The notes: a model not told the origin generated them from the letters alone. 64,000 nucleotides of DNA from Azospirillum sp. B21 (GCF_008364825.1 NZ_VTTO01000013.1:93560-157559), one strand, 5' to 3'; shown: positions 25,019 to 34,926, counted from the first letter of the stretch. Translations and numbers: made by a program.

Positions 25019-26166
25019 GCACCAAGCGCCTTGGCCTCATCATGCACGGCGTCACCGGGCGGATGGGCATGAACCAGCACCTGATCCGCTCGATCCTGGC
25101 GATCCGCGCCCAGGGTGGCGTCACCCTCTCCGACGGCTCGCGCGTCATGCCCGACCCGATCCTCGTCGGCCGCAATGCCGAGAAGATGCAGGAGCTGGCC
25201 CGCCGCCACGGCATCGAGCGCTGGAGCGACAATCTCGACACCGCGCTGGAAAACCGCGACGACGTGATCTTCTTCGATGCCGGCACCACCCAGATGCGCC
25301 CGACCCTGCTGGAAAAGGCGATCCGCGCCGGCAAGCACGTCTATTGCGAAAAGCCCATCGCCACCAATCTGGACGAGGCGTTGCGCGTCGTCCGGCTGGC
25401 GAATGAGGCCGGGGTGAAGAACGGCACGGTGCAGGACAAGCTGTTCCTGCCGGGACTGGAGAAGCTGCGCATGCTGCGCGACAGCGGCTTCTTCGGCCGC
25501 ATGCTGTCGGTGCGCGGCGAGTTCGGCTACTGGGTGTTCGAGGGCGACTGGCAGCCGGCGCAGCGCCCGTCCTGGAACTACCGGGACGAGGATGGCGGCG
25601 GCATCATCCTCGACATGATCTGCCACTGGCGCTACGTGCTCGACAACCTGTTCGGGCAGGTGAAGAGCATCTCCTGCCTCGGCGCCACCCATATCCCGGA
25701 ACGCTGGGACGAAAAGGGCAAGCCCTACAAGGCCACCGCCGACGACGCCGCCTATGCGATGTTCGAGCTTGAGGGCGGGGTGATCGCCACCATCAATTCG
25801 TCCTGGTGCACGCGGGTCTATCGCGACGATCTGGTGACCTTCCAGGTCGACGGCACCAACGGTTCGGCGGTTGCCGGCCTGACCGACTGCGTGATCCAGC
25901 CGCGCCAGGGCACCCCGCGCCCGGTGTGGAACCCCGACCAGAAGCAGACCATCGACTTCTACGACACCTGGCAGCCGGTGCCGGACAATGCCGTGTTCGA
26001 CAACGGCTTCAAGGTGCAGTGGGAGTCCTTCATCCGCCATGTGGTGGAGGATGCGCCGTACAAGCACGGCCTGATCGAAGGCGCCAAGGGCGTCCAGCTG
26101 GTGGAATGCGCGCTGCAGAGCTGGCGCGAGCGCCGCTGGGTGGACGTGCCGGCGATCGGGGGGTGA
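25015..26166 (+). CDS. Gfo/Idh/MocA-family oxidoreductase
   Basis: This is 383 aa. A Rossmann start (LGLIMHGVTGRMGMNQ), the family CEKPIATNL motif (EKP lysine at about residue 110) and DMICHWRYVLDNLFG support NAD(P)-dependent oxidation of a sugar or inositol-like ring. AAGGAG sits upstream of ATG 25015, within the end of the enolase gene. It is the probable second step of the pathway in this operon. Confidence 0.87.
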   Translation: MSTKRLGLIMHGVTGRMGMNQHLIRSILAIRAQGGVTLSDGSRVMPDPILVGRNAEKMQELARRHGIERWSDNLDTALENRDDVIFFDAGTTQMRPTLLEKAIRAGKHVYCEKPIATNLDEALRVVRLANEAGVKNGTVQDKLFLPGLEKLRMLRDSGFFGRMLSVRGEFGYWVFEGDWQPAQRPSWNYRDEDGGGIILDMICHWRYVLDNLFGQVKSISCLGATHIPERWDEKGKPYKATADDAAYAMFELEGGVIATINSSWCTRVYRDDLVTFQVDGTNGSAVAGLTDCVIQPRQGTPRPVWNPDQKQTIDFYDTWQPVPDNAVFDNGFKVQWESFIRHVVEDAPYKHGLIEGAKGVQLVECALQSWRERRWVDVPAIGG

Positions 26167-26183
26167 TGAGCGTCGGCTGACGA

Positions 26184-26308
26184 TGCCCCCTCCCTAACCC
26201 TCCCCCACCTTCGGTGGGAGAGGGAACTCCGCCGCTCCTTTGCATAACTCTCGCCAAGCGTCCAACCCCCTCTCCCGCGAAGCGGGGGAGGGATGGGGAG
26301 GGGGCTCG
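26184..26308. repeat. GC-rich extragenic repeat, copy C
   Basis: The first 52 bp match copy A with one mismatch. The second part (CCCCTCTCCCGCGAAGCGGG then GGAGGG) is a hairpin. The repeat separates the dehydrogenase and DUF993 genes. Confidence 0.7.
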
Positions 26309-26338
26309 CCTCCGCGACTTTTCCAGGAACACCATCCC

Positions 26339-27499
26339 ATGCCCACCATCCGCCTCCCCCGCCCCGACCGCAGCATCGAGAGCTACACCCTCGCCCCGCC
26401 GCGCGGCTTTCCCGCCCGCACCGAACGGCCGCTGACCCGCATCGCCTTCGCCGCCGCCCACATGGTCGCCGACCCGCTGGCGGACGGCGATCCGTGGCTT
26501 GCCCCCGCCATCGACTGGGACCGCACCATCGCCTTCCGCGAGCATCTGTGGGACCTCGGTCTCGGCGTCGCCGAGGCGATGGACACCGCGCAGCGGGGCA
26601 TGGGACTTGACTGGCCGACCTCGCTGGAGCTGATCCGGCGCTCGCTGTCGGCGGCGAAGGCGCGCGGCGGGGTCATCGCCTGTGGCGCCGGTACCGACCA
26701 TCTGCCGCCGGAGAACGCCCGCGGCATCGACGACGTGATCCGCGCCTACGAGGAGCAGATCGAAGCGATCGAGGATCTCGACGGCCGCATCATCCTGATG
26801 GCATCGCGCGCGCTGGCCCGCGTCGCCAAGGGGCCGGAGGATTATGCCCGCGTCTATGGCCGCATCCTGTCGCAGGTGAAGCGGCCGGTGATCCTGCATT
26901 GGCTGGGCGACATGTTCGATCCGGCGCTGGCCGGCTATTGGGGCACCAGCGACATCGACGGGGCGATGGACACCGCGCTGTCGATCATCGGCGATTTCGC
27001 GCCCAAGGTGGACGGCATCAAGATCTCGCTGCTCGACAAGGACAAGGAGATCGTCATGCGGCGGCGGCTTCCGGACGCCGTGCGCATGTATACGGGGGAC
27101 GATTTCAATTACGCGGAGCTGATCGCCGGCGACGGGCAGCATCATTCCGACGCGCTGCTCGGCATCTTCGACGCCATCGCGCCGGCCGCAGCATCGGCAC
27201 TGGCCCATCTGGCCGAGGGCGACGAGGCGGCGTTCCACGACATCCTCGCCCCTACCGTTCCGCTGTCGCGCCATATCTTCAAGGCGCCGACCCGCTTCTA
27301 CAAGACCGGCGTCGTGTTCATGGCCTATCTGAACGGCCATCAGGACCATTTCACCATGGTCGGCGGGCAGGAGAGCACGCGCTCCACGCTGCATCTGGCC
27401 GAGCTGTTCCGTCTGGCCGACAAGGCCGGGCTGCTGTCCGACCCGGACCGCGCGGCGCAGCGGATGGCGGCGGTGCTGGCGGTGCGGGGGATTTCGTGA
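26339..27499 (+). CDS. DUF993 family protein (DapA-like barrel)
   Basis: This is 386 aa and matches the DUF993 pattern, a group annotated as dihydrodipicolinate-synthase-like, with ERPLTRIAFAAAHMVADPLA near the start and GIKISLLDKDKEIVMRRRLP and MYTGDDFNYAELI later. In the DapA fold a Schiff-base lysine is expected (KISLLDK at about residue 223 is a candidate), giving an aldolase or retro-aldol role (inference). Its stop overlaps the next start (TGATG). The function of this family is not established. Confidence 0.78.
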   Translation: MPTIRLPRPDRSIESYTLAPPRGFPARTERPLTRIAFAAAHMVADPLADGDPWLAPAIDWDRTIAFREHLWDLGLGVAEAMDTAQRGMGLDWPTSLELIRRSLSAAKARGGVIACGAGTDHLPPENARGIDDVIRAYEEQIEAIEDLDGRIILMASRALARVAKGPEDYARVYGRILSQVKRPVILHWLGDMFDPALAGYWGTSDIDGAMDTALSIIGDFAPKVDGIKISLLDKDKEIVMRRRLPDAVRMYTGDDFNYAELIAGDGQHHSDALLGIFDAIAPAAASALAHLAEGDEAAFHDILAPTVPLSRHIFKAPTRFYKTGVVFMAYLNGHQDHFTMVGGQESTRSTLHLAELFRLADKAGLLSDPDRAAQRMAAVLAVRGIS

Positions 27500-28365
27500 T
27501 GCGCGACTTCTCAGAGGATCACCGCTGGTTGTCGATCAACACCGCGACGGTCCGCAAGCAGGGCGATCTGGTGGAGATTCTCGACGCCTGCACCCGCCGC
27601 GGCATCCGCGCCATCTCGCCCTGGCGCGATCAGGTGGCGGCGGTGGGGCTCGACGCCGCGCTGCGGGCGGTGCGGTCGGGGGAACTGGCGTTGTCCGGCT
27701 ATTGCCGCGGCGGCATGTTCCCGGCCGACCCGTCCAAGGCTGCGGAGGTGCGCGACGACAACCGCCGTGCGGTGGACGAGGCGGCGGCGCTGGGGGCGGT
27801 GTGCCTCGTGCTGGTGGTGGGCGGACTGCCGCAATATTCCCGCCCCGGATCGGCGCCCAGCAAGGACATCGCGTTGGCCCGCTCGCAGGTGGAGGACGGC
27901 ATCGCCGAACTGCTGGACTATGCCCGCAAGGCCGGCATGCCGCTGGCGATCGAGCCGCTGCACCCGATGTACGCCGCCGACCGCGCCTGCGTGAATACGA
28001 TGGCCCAGGCGCTCGACCTCTGCGACCGGCTGGACCCGGCGCGGACCGGGGCGCTGGGGGTGGCGGTCGACGTCTATCATGTCTGGTGGGATCCGCAGCT
28101 GGAGGCGCAGATCCGCCGCGCCGGTAGTGAGAGGCTGCTGGCCTTCCATGTCTGCGACTGGCTGGTGCCGACGACCGACCTGCTGCTCGACCGCGGCATG
28201 ATGGGCGACGGCGTCATCGACATCCCGCGCATCCGCGGCTGGGTCGAGGAGTGCGGCTTCTCCGGCTGGTCGGAGGTGGAGATCTTCTCGCAAAACAACT
28301 GGTGGGAGCGGCCGATGGGCGAGGTGCTGGACACCTGCATCGACCGGCACCGTAGCGTGGTTTGA
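27499..28365 (+). CDS. Sugar phosphate isomerase/epimerase (AP endonuclease 2 fold)
   Basis: This is 288 aa. Metal-site features of the TIM-barrel family are present: E in AIEPLHP, D in VDVYHVWWDP, H in AFHVCDW, and E in SEVEIFSQ. Similar proteins isomerise or epimerise ketoses or inositol derivatives. It is last of the catabolic genes and coupled to the DUF993 gene. Probably one step of the same pathway. Confidence 0.87.
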   Translation: MRDFSEDHRWLSINTATVRKQGDLVEILDACTRRGIRAISPWRDQVAAVGLDAALRAVRSGELALSGYCRGGMFPADPSKAAEVRDDNRRAVDEAAALGAVCLVLVVGGLPQYSRPGSAPSKDIALARSQVEDGIAELLDYARKAGMPLAIEPLHPMYAADRACVNTMAQALDLCDRLDPARTGALGVAVDVYHVWWDPQLEAQIRRAGSERLLAFHVCDWLVPTTDLLLDRGMMGDGVIDIPRIRGWVEECGFSGWSEVEIFSQNNWWERPMGEVLDTCIDRHRSVV

Positions 28366-28435
28366 ATTCGCCGGCCGACGCTCTACCATCGGGGAAGACC
28401 GCCCCTTACCCGTACCGCAGGAGCCGGCTTCCCGC

Positions 28436-29125
28436 ATGGACAGCCTGACCGACGCACCCGAGCCGGTGCCGCCCGCACCGACGCCGAACAAAGCCGCCGC
28501 GCCGGCCAAGGCGACCCGTGATCCGGAGGGGACGCGGGCCCGCATCATGGCCGCCGCGACGGAGGAGTTCGCGCGCTATGGTCTGGGCGGCGCCCGCATC
28601 GACCGCATCGCCGAGCAGGCAGGCACCAACAAGCGCATGCTCTACTATCATGTCGGCAACAAGGAGGAGCTGTATCTGGCGGTCCTCGAGGGGGCCTATG
28701 CCCATATCCGTGCCACCGAACGCACGCTGAACCTGGAAATGCTGGACCCGCCCGACGCGATCGCGCGGCTGATCGAGTTCACGTGGCAGTATTTCATCGA
28801 TCACCCAGAATTCATGGCCCTGCTGAACACCGAGAACCTGCACCGGGCGGAGTTGCTGAAGACCTCCGCCCATGTCCAGTCGATGCATTCGCCCTTCGTC
28901 CAGATGATCGCCGACGTGCTGGCGCGCGGGGTGGAACTGGGGGTGTTCAGGGCCGGGGTGGATGCGGTGCAGCTCTACATTTCCATCGCCGGCCTGTCCT
29001 ATTTCTACCTGTCCAACGTCCACACCCTGTCCGTCATCTTCGGCCGCGACCTGCTGGCCGAGCCGGCGCGGGAGGAGCGGCTTGCCCATATGGTGGAACT
29101 GGTTCTGAAGGCGTTGCGGCCCTAA
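28436..29125 (+). CDS. TetR-family regulator (RutR-like)
   Basis: This is 229 aa. The HTH (residues about 30-80) reads EGTRARIMAAATEEFARYGL, then IAEQAGTNKRMLYYHVGNKE. The long ligand-binding domain resembles RutR-type. It follows the catabolic operon by 70 bp and may repress it by binding the 20423 operator (inference). Its stop overlaps the stop of the convergent acyl-CoA dehydrogenase gene. Confidence 0.88.
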   Translation: MDSLTDAPEPVPPAPTPNKAAAPAKATRDPEGTRARIMAAATEEFARYGLGGARIDRIAEQAGTNKRMLYYHVGNKEELYLAVLEGAYAHIRATERTLNLEMLDPPDAIARLIEFTWQYFIDHPEFMALLNTENLHRAELLKTSAHVQSMHSPFVQMIADVLARGVELGVFRAGVDAVQLYISIAGLSYFYLSNVHTLSVIFGRDLLAEPAREERLAHMVELVLKALRP

Positions 29126-30909
29126 CCGTCCAAGCCGTTCAAGTCGGCCGGCAGGCCGGGGCCAAACAGGCTGCCGTGGCCGCTGCGGATACGCAGCTCC
29201 AGCGCCGCGGTCTCGGGTAGCAGGCGGGAGGCGAAGACGCGGGCGAGCCCGATCCGTCCGTCCAGATAGGCCCCGCCGTAGCCCTCCGGCCGCCGTGCCG
29301 CCGCCGCTGCCATCAGCCCCCACATCCAGCCATAGGTCACCAGCGCCATCAGCCTCAGCGTGTCGGTCGCCGCTGCCGCCGGGGCGAGGGGGCTGTGTGA
29401 CCCCGCCTCCGCCAGCCAAGCCACCGCCCTGCGCAGCCGTTCCGCCGCGTCGCGCAGCGGGCCGGCGATGTCGCGGGTGAGCGGTTCGGCCTCCAGGTCC
29501 CTCGCCGCCGCATCGATCGCCGCAAACAGGCGGACGACCGGCCGGCCGCCATGCAGGGTCAGCTTGCGCTGCACGAGGTCGAGCGCCTGGACGCCGTTCG
29601 TGCCCTCATAAATCTGCGTCGCCCGCACGTCGCGGACCAGCTGCTCCACCCCGTTGTCGCGGATATAGCCGTGGCCGCCCATGACCTGCTGTGCCAGCAC
29701 CGCCGCCTCGAAGCCGAAATCGGTGCCGGCCGCCTTGATGACCGGAGTCAGCAGGGCCGCCCAATCCTCCGCCTCCTCCCTCACGGCGGGATCGGTGGCG
29801 TGATGGGCGCGGTCCATCCACAGGGCGGTCCAGGCGGCCAGCGCCCGCCCGGCGTCGGTCAGTGCGCGGGCGGTCAGCACCATGCGGCGGACATCGGGGA
29901 GATGGATGATCGCATCGGCCGGCCGGTCGGGATTGCGCGGCCCGTCGGGCGCCCGGCCCTGCTCGCGCTCGCGTGCATAGGCCAGGGCGGACTGTGCGGC
30001 GCATTCGCCGACGCCGATGCCCTGGATGCCGACGAACAGCCGTTCGTGGTTCATCATGGTGAACATGGCCGGCAGGCCGCGGTGCGGCTGCCCGACCATC
30101 CAGCCCACCGCCCCTTCGTAGGACACCACGCAGGTGGGCGAGGCGTGCAGGCCCATCTTCTGTTCCGACGACAGCACCGCCCAGCCGTTGCGGGAGCCGT
30201 CCGGCAGCCGCTTCGGCACCAGGAACAGGCTGATCCCCCGCGTGCCCGGCGGCGCATCGGGCAGGCGCGCCAGCACCAGATGGACGAGATTGTCGGTCAG
30301 GTCGTGGTCGGCCGAGGAGATGAACATCTTCTGGCCGGTGACACGATAGCTGCCGTCATCGGCCTGCTCCGCCCGCGTGCGCAGCAGGCCGAGATCGGTG
30401 CCGGCATGCGGCTCGGTCAGGGCCATGGCGCCGGTCCAGTCGCCGGAGATCATCCGGGGCAGGTAAGTGTCCTTCAGCGCGTCGCCGGCATGGGCGGCGA
30501 TGGCGCGGATGGCGCCCTGGGTCAGGCCGGGCACGATGCTGAAGGCGAGGTTGGCGCCGCACACCATCTCCGTCACCAGCGTGTCGAGCAGCGCCGGCAT
30601 GCCCTGTCCGCCATAGGCGGGGTCGCCGGCCAGCCCGTTCCAGCCGCCCTCCCGCCATGCGCGGTAGGCGTCGGCGAAGCCGGCGGGCATGCGCACGCCA
30701 TCGGCCTCGACGCGCACCCCCTCCTCGTCGCCGGAGCGGTTGAGGGGGAACAGGACCTCTGCGGCGATGCGTCCGGCCTGGGCCAGCACGTCGTCGAACA
30801 GGTCGCCCGAAATCTCCTCCCACCCCGCTTCCGCCAGCACGGCGGGCGCATGGAGCACTTCATGGACCAGGAAGCGCATGGATTGAAGCGGCGGCTGATA
30901 AACGGCCAT
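29122..30909 (-). CDS. Acyl-CoA dehydrogenase (FadE-like, long form)
   Basis: This is 595 aa, longer than the 380-aa type, with an extra C-terminal domain as in bacterial AcdA/FadE proteins. The middle holds AMALTEPHAGTDLGLLRT, the C-terminal part of the FAD domain has QQVMGGHGYIRDNGVEQLVR, and the catalytic Glu is in IYEGTNGVQ. It oxidises an acyl-CoA to enoyl-CoA. It lies 11 bp downstream of the FadN-like gene, so they probably form a beta-oxidation operon without the thiolase in this window. Confidence 0.9.
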   Translation of the reverse strand: MAVYQPPLQSMRFLVHEVLHAPAVLAEAGWEEISGDLFDDVLAQAGRIAAEVLFPLNRSGDEEGVRVEADGVRMPAGFADAYRAWREGGWNGLAGDPAYGGQGMPALLDTLVTEMVCGANLAFSIVPGLTQGAIRAIAAHAGDALKDTYLPRMISGDWTGAMALTEPHAGTDLGLLRTRAEQADDGSYRVTGQKMFISSADHDLTDNLVHLVLARLPDAPPGTRGISLFLVPKRLPDGSRNGWAVLSSEQKMGLHASPTCVVSYEGAVGWMVGQPHRGLPAMFTMMNHERLFVGIQGIGVGECAAQSALAYAREREQGRAPDGPRNPDRPADAIIHLPDVRRMVLTARALTDAGRALAAWTALWMDRAHHATDPAVREEAEDWAALLTPVIKAAGTDFGFEAAVLAQQVMGGHGYIRDNGVEQLVRDVRATQIYEGTNGVQALDLVQRKLTLHGGRPVVRLFAAIDAAARDLEAEPLTRDIAGPLRDAAERLRRAVAWLAEAGSHSPLAPAAAATDTLRLMALVTYGWMWGLMAAAAARRPEGYGGAYLDGRIGLARVFASRLLPETAALELRIRSGHGSLFGPGLPADLNGLDG

Positions 30910-30920
30910 GATGGTGCTCC

Positions 30921-33227
30921 TCAGTTCCGCAGGGGTTTGCCGGTGTCCAGCATGTGCCGGATGCGGGCGCGGGTGGCCGGTTCCCGGATCAGGGCGGATA
31001 TGGCCTCACGTTCCAATGCGGCGAGGGCATCCTCGTCGACAGGTGTCTGCGGGTTGGTTTCGGCTCCGCCGCAGCACACGCCGGCCAGCCGGTCCGCGAC
31101 CAGTTCGTCATGGGGACTGGCCCGCCCGTCCTGCCGCCAGCCCCGGACGATGGCCTGCAACGCCTCCCTTCCCGCCGGACCCGGCAGGGTGACGGAGCCG
31201 ACGTCGGGCGGGCGGTAGCCTTCGGCCAACGCCACCGCCTTCGCCTTGGCGTCGCCGAGCAGCCGGTCGCGGCCCATGGTGATGCCGTCCTCCGGCCGCA
31301 GATAGCCGAGCGCCCGCGCCTCCAGCGCCGAACCGGTGATGCGCGCCCCGGCGATGGTTTCGAAAGCCGCCTGAGACGTTCCCTCCGGACCGGCGGGCCG
31401 GTCGGACCTTCGGCCCCAGCGCAGCAGCAGTTCCGCCGTACCGCGCCAACCCGGAATGATGCCGACCTTCAGCTCGACCAGTCCGATATAGGTCTCGGCA
31501 TGGGCCTGAATCGCGTCGCAATGCAGCAGCACCTCGCAGCCGCCGCCGACCGCCAGACCGGCCGGCGCGCCGACCACCGGGATGGCGGCGTGCTTCAGCG
31601 CGCGGAAGGCCGCCTGCCCCTGCTCGACGAAGCGTTCCAGCGCGGCGAAATCCTCCGCCTCCAGACGCCCGACGAAATAGCCGAGATCGGCCCCGGCGGA
31701 GAAGGCGCGCGGGTTGTCGTTGTAGAGGACGAGCGCGCGGAATTCCGCCGGCACCCGCTCCGCCGCCTCCGCGACCATGGCGAGGATGCCCTGGTCGATG
31801 GCGTTCATCTTGGTGTGGAACTCCAGGCAGGCGACGCCGTCGCCCAGGTCCCAGACCGACGCCGACCCGTTGCCGGCGAAGCGCGGCCCGCGCTCTTTCA
31901 TCTCGCCGAGGTCGAGCACCCCCGGCGGCCGGCGGACGGGTGTCCAGGCGCCGGCGGTGGTTCGGGTCTCCCGCCCGGCGGCGGTGCGGCGGTGGAAACC
32001 TCCCTCAGCGGCGGCTGCGGCGAGAAGCGGCGGCACATCGCGGCCCTCCGCGGCCAGCCGGTCGGCGATGGCGGCGCAGCCCACCCGGTCGGCCAGTGCG
32101 AACGGCCCCTCGGCCCAGCCATAGCCGAGCCGCATCGCGGTATCGATGGCCGCCACGTCGTCGGCGATCTCCTCCGCCACGGCGGCGGTGTAGGTGATGG
32201 TGTTGGACAAAACCGCCCAGGCGTAGCGTCCGGCCGCATCCTCCTGCCGGATCAGCGCCGCCAGATCGCGGTTGACCGCGGCGTCGGCCTGGGGGCGGTA
32301 CTCCCCGCTGGCGAGGTCCAGCGCCTCGCGCGCCTTGCTGCCGGGGGCGAGGCGGTAGAAGCCGCCCTTGGCCTTGCGGCCGATCCGCCCCTCGGCGATC
32401 AGGCGGCGGATCAGCGGCTCGGCGGTCAAGTCGTGGCGGTGGTGGGCGTCATCGGCGGGCAGGGCTCCCAGCAGGCTGCCCCACACCAGCGGCACCAGAT
32501 CGATGCCGACGAGATCCAGCAGCCCGAAGATCCCCGTGCGCGGCACGCCGAACGGCGCACCGGCGACGGCGTCAGCCTGCTCCACCGTCAGGCCGTGGCG
32601 CAGCGCCTCGATGGCGGCGACCGACATCCAATGGCAGCCCAGCCGGTTGGCGATGAAGGCCGGCGTGTCGCGGCAGTCCACCACGGTCTTGCCCAGCACC
32701 GTCTCCGCCGCATCGCGGACCAGGGCGGCGGTCTCCGGCGCGGTGCCGGGGCCGGCGACCAGCTCCATCAGCCGCATGTGGCGCGGCGGGTTGAAGAAAT
32801 GGGTGATGACGAAGTCGCGGCGGAAGGCGTCCGACGCCCCCTCCGTCAGCTGCGCCAGCGGGATGGTGGAGGTGTTGGAGGACACCACCGCTCCCGGCTT
32901 GCGCAGCGCGTCGAGCCGGGCGAACAGCCGGCGCTTGACCGCCAAATCCTCCACCACGGCCTCGACGATCCAATCGGCGTCGGCTACGGCGGCCAGATCG
33001 TCATCGATGGAGCCGACGCTCACCAATTCAGCGGCGGACGGGTCCATGAAGCCCTGCGCCTTCAGCTGCCGTTCCACGCCGGCACGGGCCGGGGCGGCAC
33101 GGTCGTCTTCAGGGCCGGCGACGTCGAGCAGCAGAACCGGCACGCCGCCGTTGGCGAATTGCGCGGCGATGCCCGATCCCATGGACCCGGCGCCGATCAC
33201 CGCGACCTTGCGGATTGCCCTTTTCAT
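30921..33227 (-). CDS. Bifunctional 3-hydroxyacyl-CoA dehydrogenase/enoyl-CoA hydratase (FadN-like)
   Basis: This is 768 aa. The order is dehydrogenase first (AVIGAGSMGSGIAAQFANGG, then FVITHFFNPPRHMRLMELV) and hydratase at about residues 470-680 (FSAGADL oxyanion site, GGGCEVLLH and GLVELKVGIIPG active Glu). This is opposite to FadB/FadJ and typical of FadN. It would carry the second and third steps of beta-oxidation. ATG 33227 has GGAG about 8 nt upstream; a GTG at 33230 immediately precedes it. No thiolase was seen beside it. Confidence 0.9.
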   Translation of the reverse strand: MKRAIRKVAVIGAGSMGSGIAAQFANGGVPVLLLDVAGPEDDRAAPARAGVERQLKAQGFMDPSAAELVSVGSIDDDLAAVADADWIVEAVVEDLAVKRRLFARLDALRKPGAVVSSNTSTIPLAQLTEGASDAFRRDFVITHFFNPPRHMRLMELVAGPGTAPETAALVRDAAETVLGKTVVDCRDTPAFIANRLGCHWMSVAAIEALRHGLTVEQADAVAGAPFGVPRTGIFGLLDLVGIDLVPLVWGSLLGALPADDAHHRHDLTAEPLIRRLIAEGRIGRKAKGGFYRLAPGSKAREALDLASGEYRPQADAAVNRDLAALIRQEDAAGRYAWAVLSNTITYTAAVAEEIADDVAAIDTAMRLGYGWAEGPFALADRVGCAAIADRLAAEGRDVPPLLAAAAAEGGFHRRTAAGRETRTTAGAWTPVRRPPGVLDLGEMKERGPRFAGNGSASVWDLGDGVACLEFHTKMNAIDQGILAMVAEAAERVPAEFRALVLYNDNPRAFSAGADLGYFVGRLEAEDFAALERFVEQGQAAFRALKHAAIPVVGAPAGLAVGGGCEVLLHCDAIQAHAETYIGLVELKVGIIPGWRGTAELLLRWGRRSDRPAGPEGTSQAAFETIAGARITGSALEARALGYLRPEDGITMGRDRLLGDAKAKAVALAEGYRPPDVGSVTLPGPAGREALQAIVRGWRQDGRASPHDELVADRLAGVCCGGAETNPQTPVDEDALAALEREAISALIREPATRARIRHMLDTGKPLRN

Positions 33228-33321
33228 CACGCGCGCTCCGGATGAGTGGCGGGCAAGCGGGTGCTGCCCGCGACGAAGGCGTGGTTCATCGCATTGGGTC
33301 CTTCGGTACGGTCAACGGGGC

Positions 33322-34866
33322 TCAGGCGCTGTGGGACTTGCGCAGTTCGCGCTTCAGCAGCTTGCCGGCGGTGTTGCGGGGCAGGGTTTCGAGGAACTCG
33401 ATCCGCTTGGGCACCTTGAAATGGGCCAGATGCTGGCGGACATGGGCGACCAGTTCCTCCTCTGTCGCGGTCTGGCCGTCGCGCAGCACGACGAAGGCGC
33501 TGATCGCCTCGATCCATTTCGGGTCGGGCAGGGCGACCACCGCCACCTCCGCCACCGCCGGATGGGTGTAGATCGCCTCCTCCACCTCGCGGCTGGCGAC
33601 CAGGACGCCGCCGGTGTTGATGACGTCCTTGATGCGGTCGACGATGTAGAGATAGCCCTCCTCGTCGAAATAGCCGACGTCGCCGGAATGGAACCAGCCG
33701 CCGGCGAAGGCCTCCGCCGTTTCCTGCTCCTTGCCCCAATAGCCGACCATCAGCTGGGGGGAGCGGTGGACGATCTCGCCATGGGTGCCCGGCGGCACAT
33801 CGTTCATGTCGGGATCGACGACCCGCGTCTCGACGTTCAGCACCGGACGCCCGGCGGAGGCGGGGCGTGCCTCATGCTCCTCCGGCCGCAGGACGGTGGC
33901 GAGCGGCCCGATCTCGCTCTGGCCATAGCAGTTGAAGGCCTGGGCATTGGGCAGCCGCTGGCGCAGCTCCTGCAGAACCGGCACCGGCATGATCGAGGCG
34001 CCGTAATAGAGCTTGCGCAGCGAAGTCAGGTCATGCGCGTCGAAATCGGCATGGCGCAGCAGCCCGACCCAGACCGTCGGCGGCGCGAAGAAGGAGGTGA
34101 TGCCGTGGCGCTCGATCAGCTCCAGGCAGCGCTTCAGCGCCGGGGCCTGGATCAGCCGTGTCGTCGCCCCGATCAGCAGCTGCGGCATGACGAACACATG
34201 CATCTGCGCCGAATGGTAGAGCGGCAGGGCGGCCAGCGAGCGGTCGTCCTGATCGAGGCGGCAGCTGTAGATGCAGCTCTGATACTCCGCCAGCAGCGCG
34301 CCATGCGTCATCATCGCCCCCTTCGGCGCCGCCGTGGTGCCGGAGGTGTAGAGAAGCTGCGCCACGTCGTCGGCGCGCACCGCCGTCTCGACCTCCGTCG
34401 GAGCCGTTTCGTCGAGCGCCACCGCCAGGATGTCCAGGCCATCGCCGCCGCCGTCCGTCAGCGTGCCGAACCGCTCCACCCGGCCGGCGGCGCGCACGCC
34501 CTCCAGATTGGCGGCGAGGTCGGGATCGTGCAGCAGCATGCGGGCGCCCGACTGCTCGACGATATAGGACAGCTCCTCTCCGGTCAGGGCGTAATTGATC
34601 GGCACATGGATGAAGCCGCCGACGGCGCAGCCGAGCCAGGCGATCACATAGGCGTCGGAATTGCGGCCATAGGCCGCCACCCGGTCGCCGGGACGCATGC
34701 CCAGGTCGCCCAGCCGCCGTGCCACCCGCAGCGCGGCGCGGTGCAGTCCGGAAAAGCTCCAGTCCCGCTCTTCGTAGGTCAGGGCGGTCCGCGTTGCGTT
34801 GCGCCGGGCGCTGCGGGCCAGCGCTGCGCCGATGCTGTCGGTCCGGGCCAGGGCGATGCTGTCCAT
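33322..34866 (-). CDS. AMP-dependent acyl-CoA synthetase
   Basis: This is 514 aa. The core motif LLYTSGTTAAPKGAMMTH, then FNCYGQSEIG, GWFHSGDVGYFDEEGYLYIV and the C-terminal lysine in PRNTAGKLLKREL are all typical of the ANL superfamily. It activates a carboxylate with ATP and CoA. ATG 34866 has AGAGGAACGC before it. It is first of three acyl-CoA genes on this strand. The substrate cannot be assigned from sequence. Confidence 0.9.
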   Translation of the reverse strand: MDSIALARTDSIGAALARSARRNATRTALTYEERDWSFSGLHRAALRVARRLGDLGMRPGDRVAAYGRNSDAYVIAWLGCAVGGFIHVPINYALTGEELSYIVEQSGARMLLHDPDLAANLEGVRAAGRVERFGTLTDGGGDGLDILAVALDETAPTEVETAVRADDVAQLLYTSGTTAAPKGAMMTHGALLAEYQSCIYSCRLDQDDRSLAALPLYHSAQMHVFVMPQLLIGATTRLIQAPALKRCLELIERHGITSFFAPPTVWVGLLRHADFDAHDLTSLRKLYYGASIMPVPVLQELRQRLPNAQAFNCYGQSEIGPLATVLRPEEHEARPASAGRPVLNVETRVVDPDMNDVPPGTHGEIVHRSPQLMVGYWGKEQETAEAFAGGWFHSGDVGYFDEEGYLYIVDRIKDVINTGGVLVASREVEEAIYTHPAVAEVAVVALPDPKWIEAISAFVVLRDGQTATEEELVAHVRQHLAHFKVPKRIEFLETLPRNTAGKLLKRELRKSHSA

Positions 34867-34897
34867 GCGTTCCTCTCCCCTCATTGTTCGCGCCCTC

Positions 34898-34926
34898 AAC
34901 ATACTTGTTGGAAGGCATGTTACTTG
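34898..34926. promoter_or_regulatory. Divergent control region with inverted AACAT/ATGTT
   Basis: AACAT (34898-34902) and ATGTT (34917-34921) are inverted. TACTTG appears twice, at 34902-34907 and 34921-34926. The spacer lies between the ligase gene and the TetR gene at 35078, a plausible regulator site, but weak. Confidence 0.3.
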
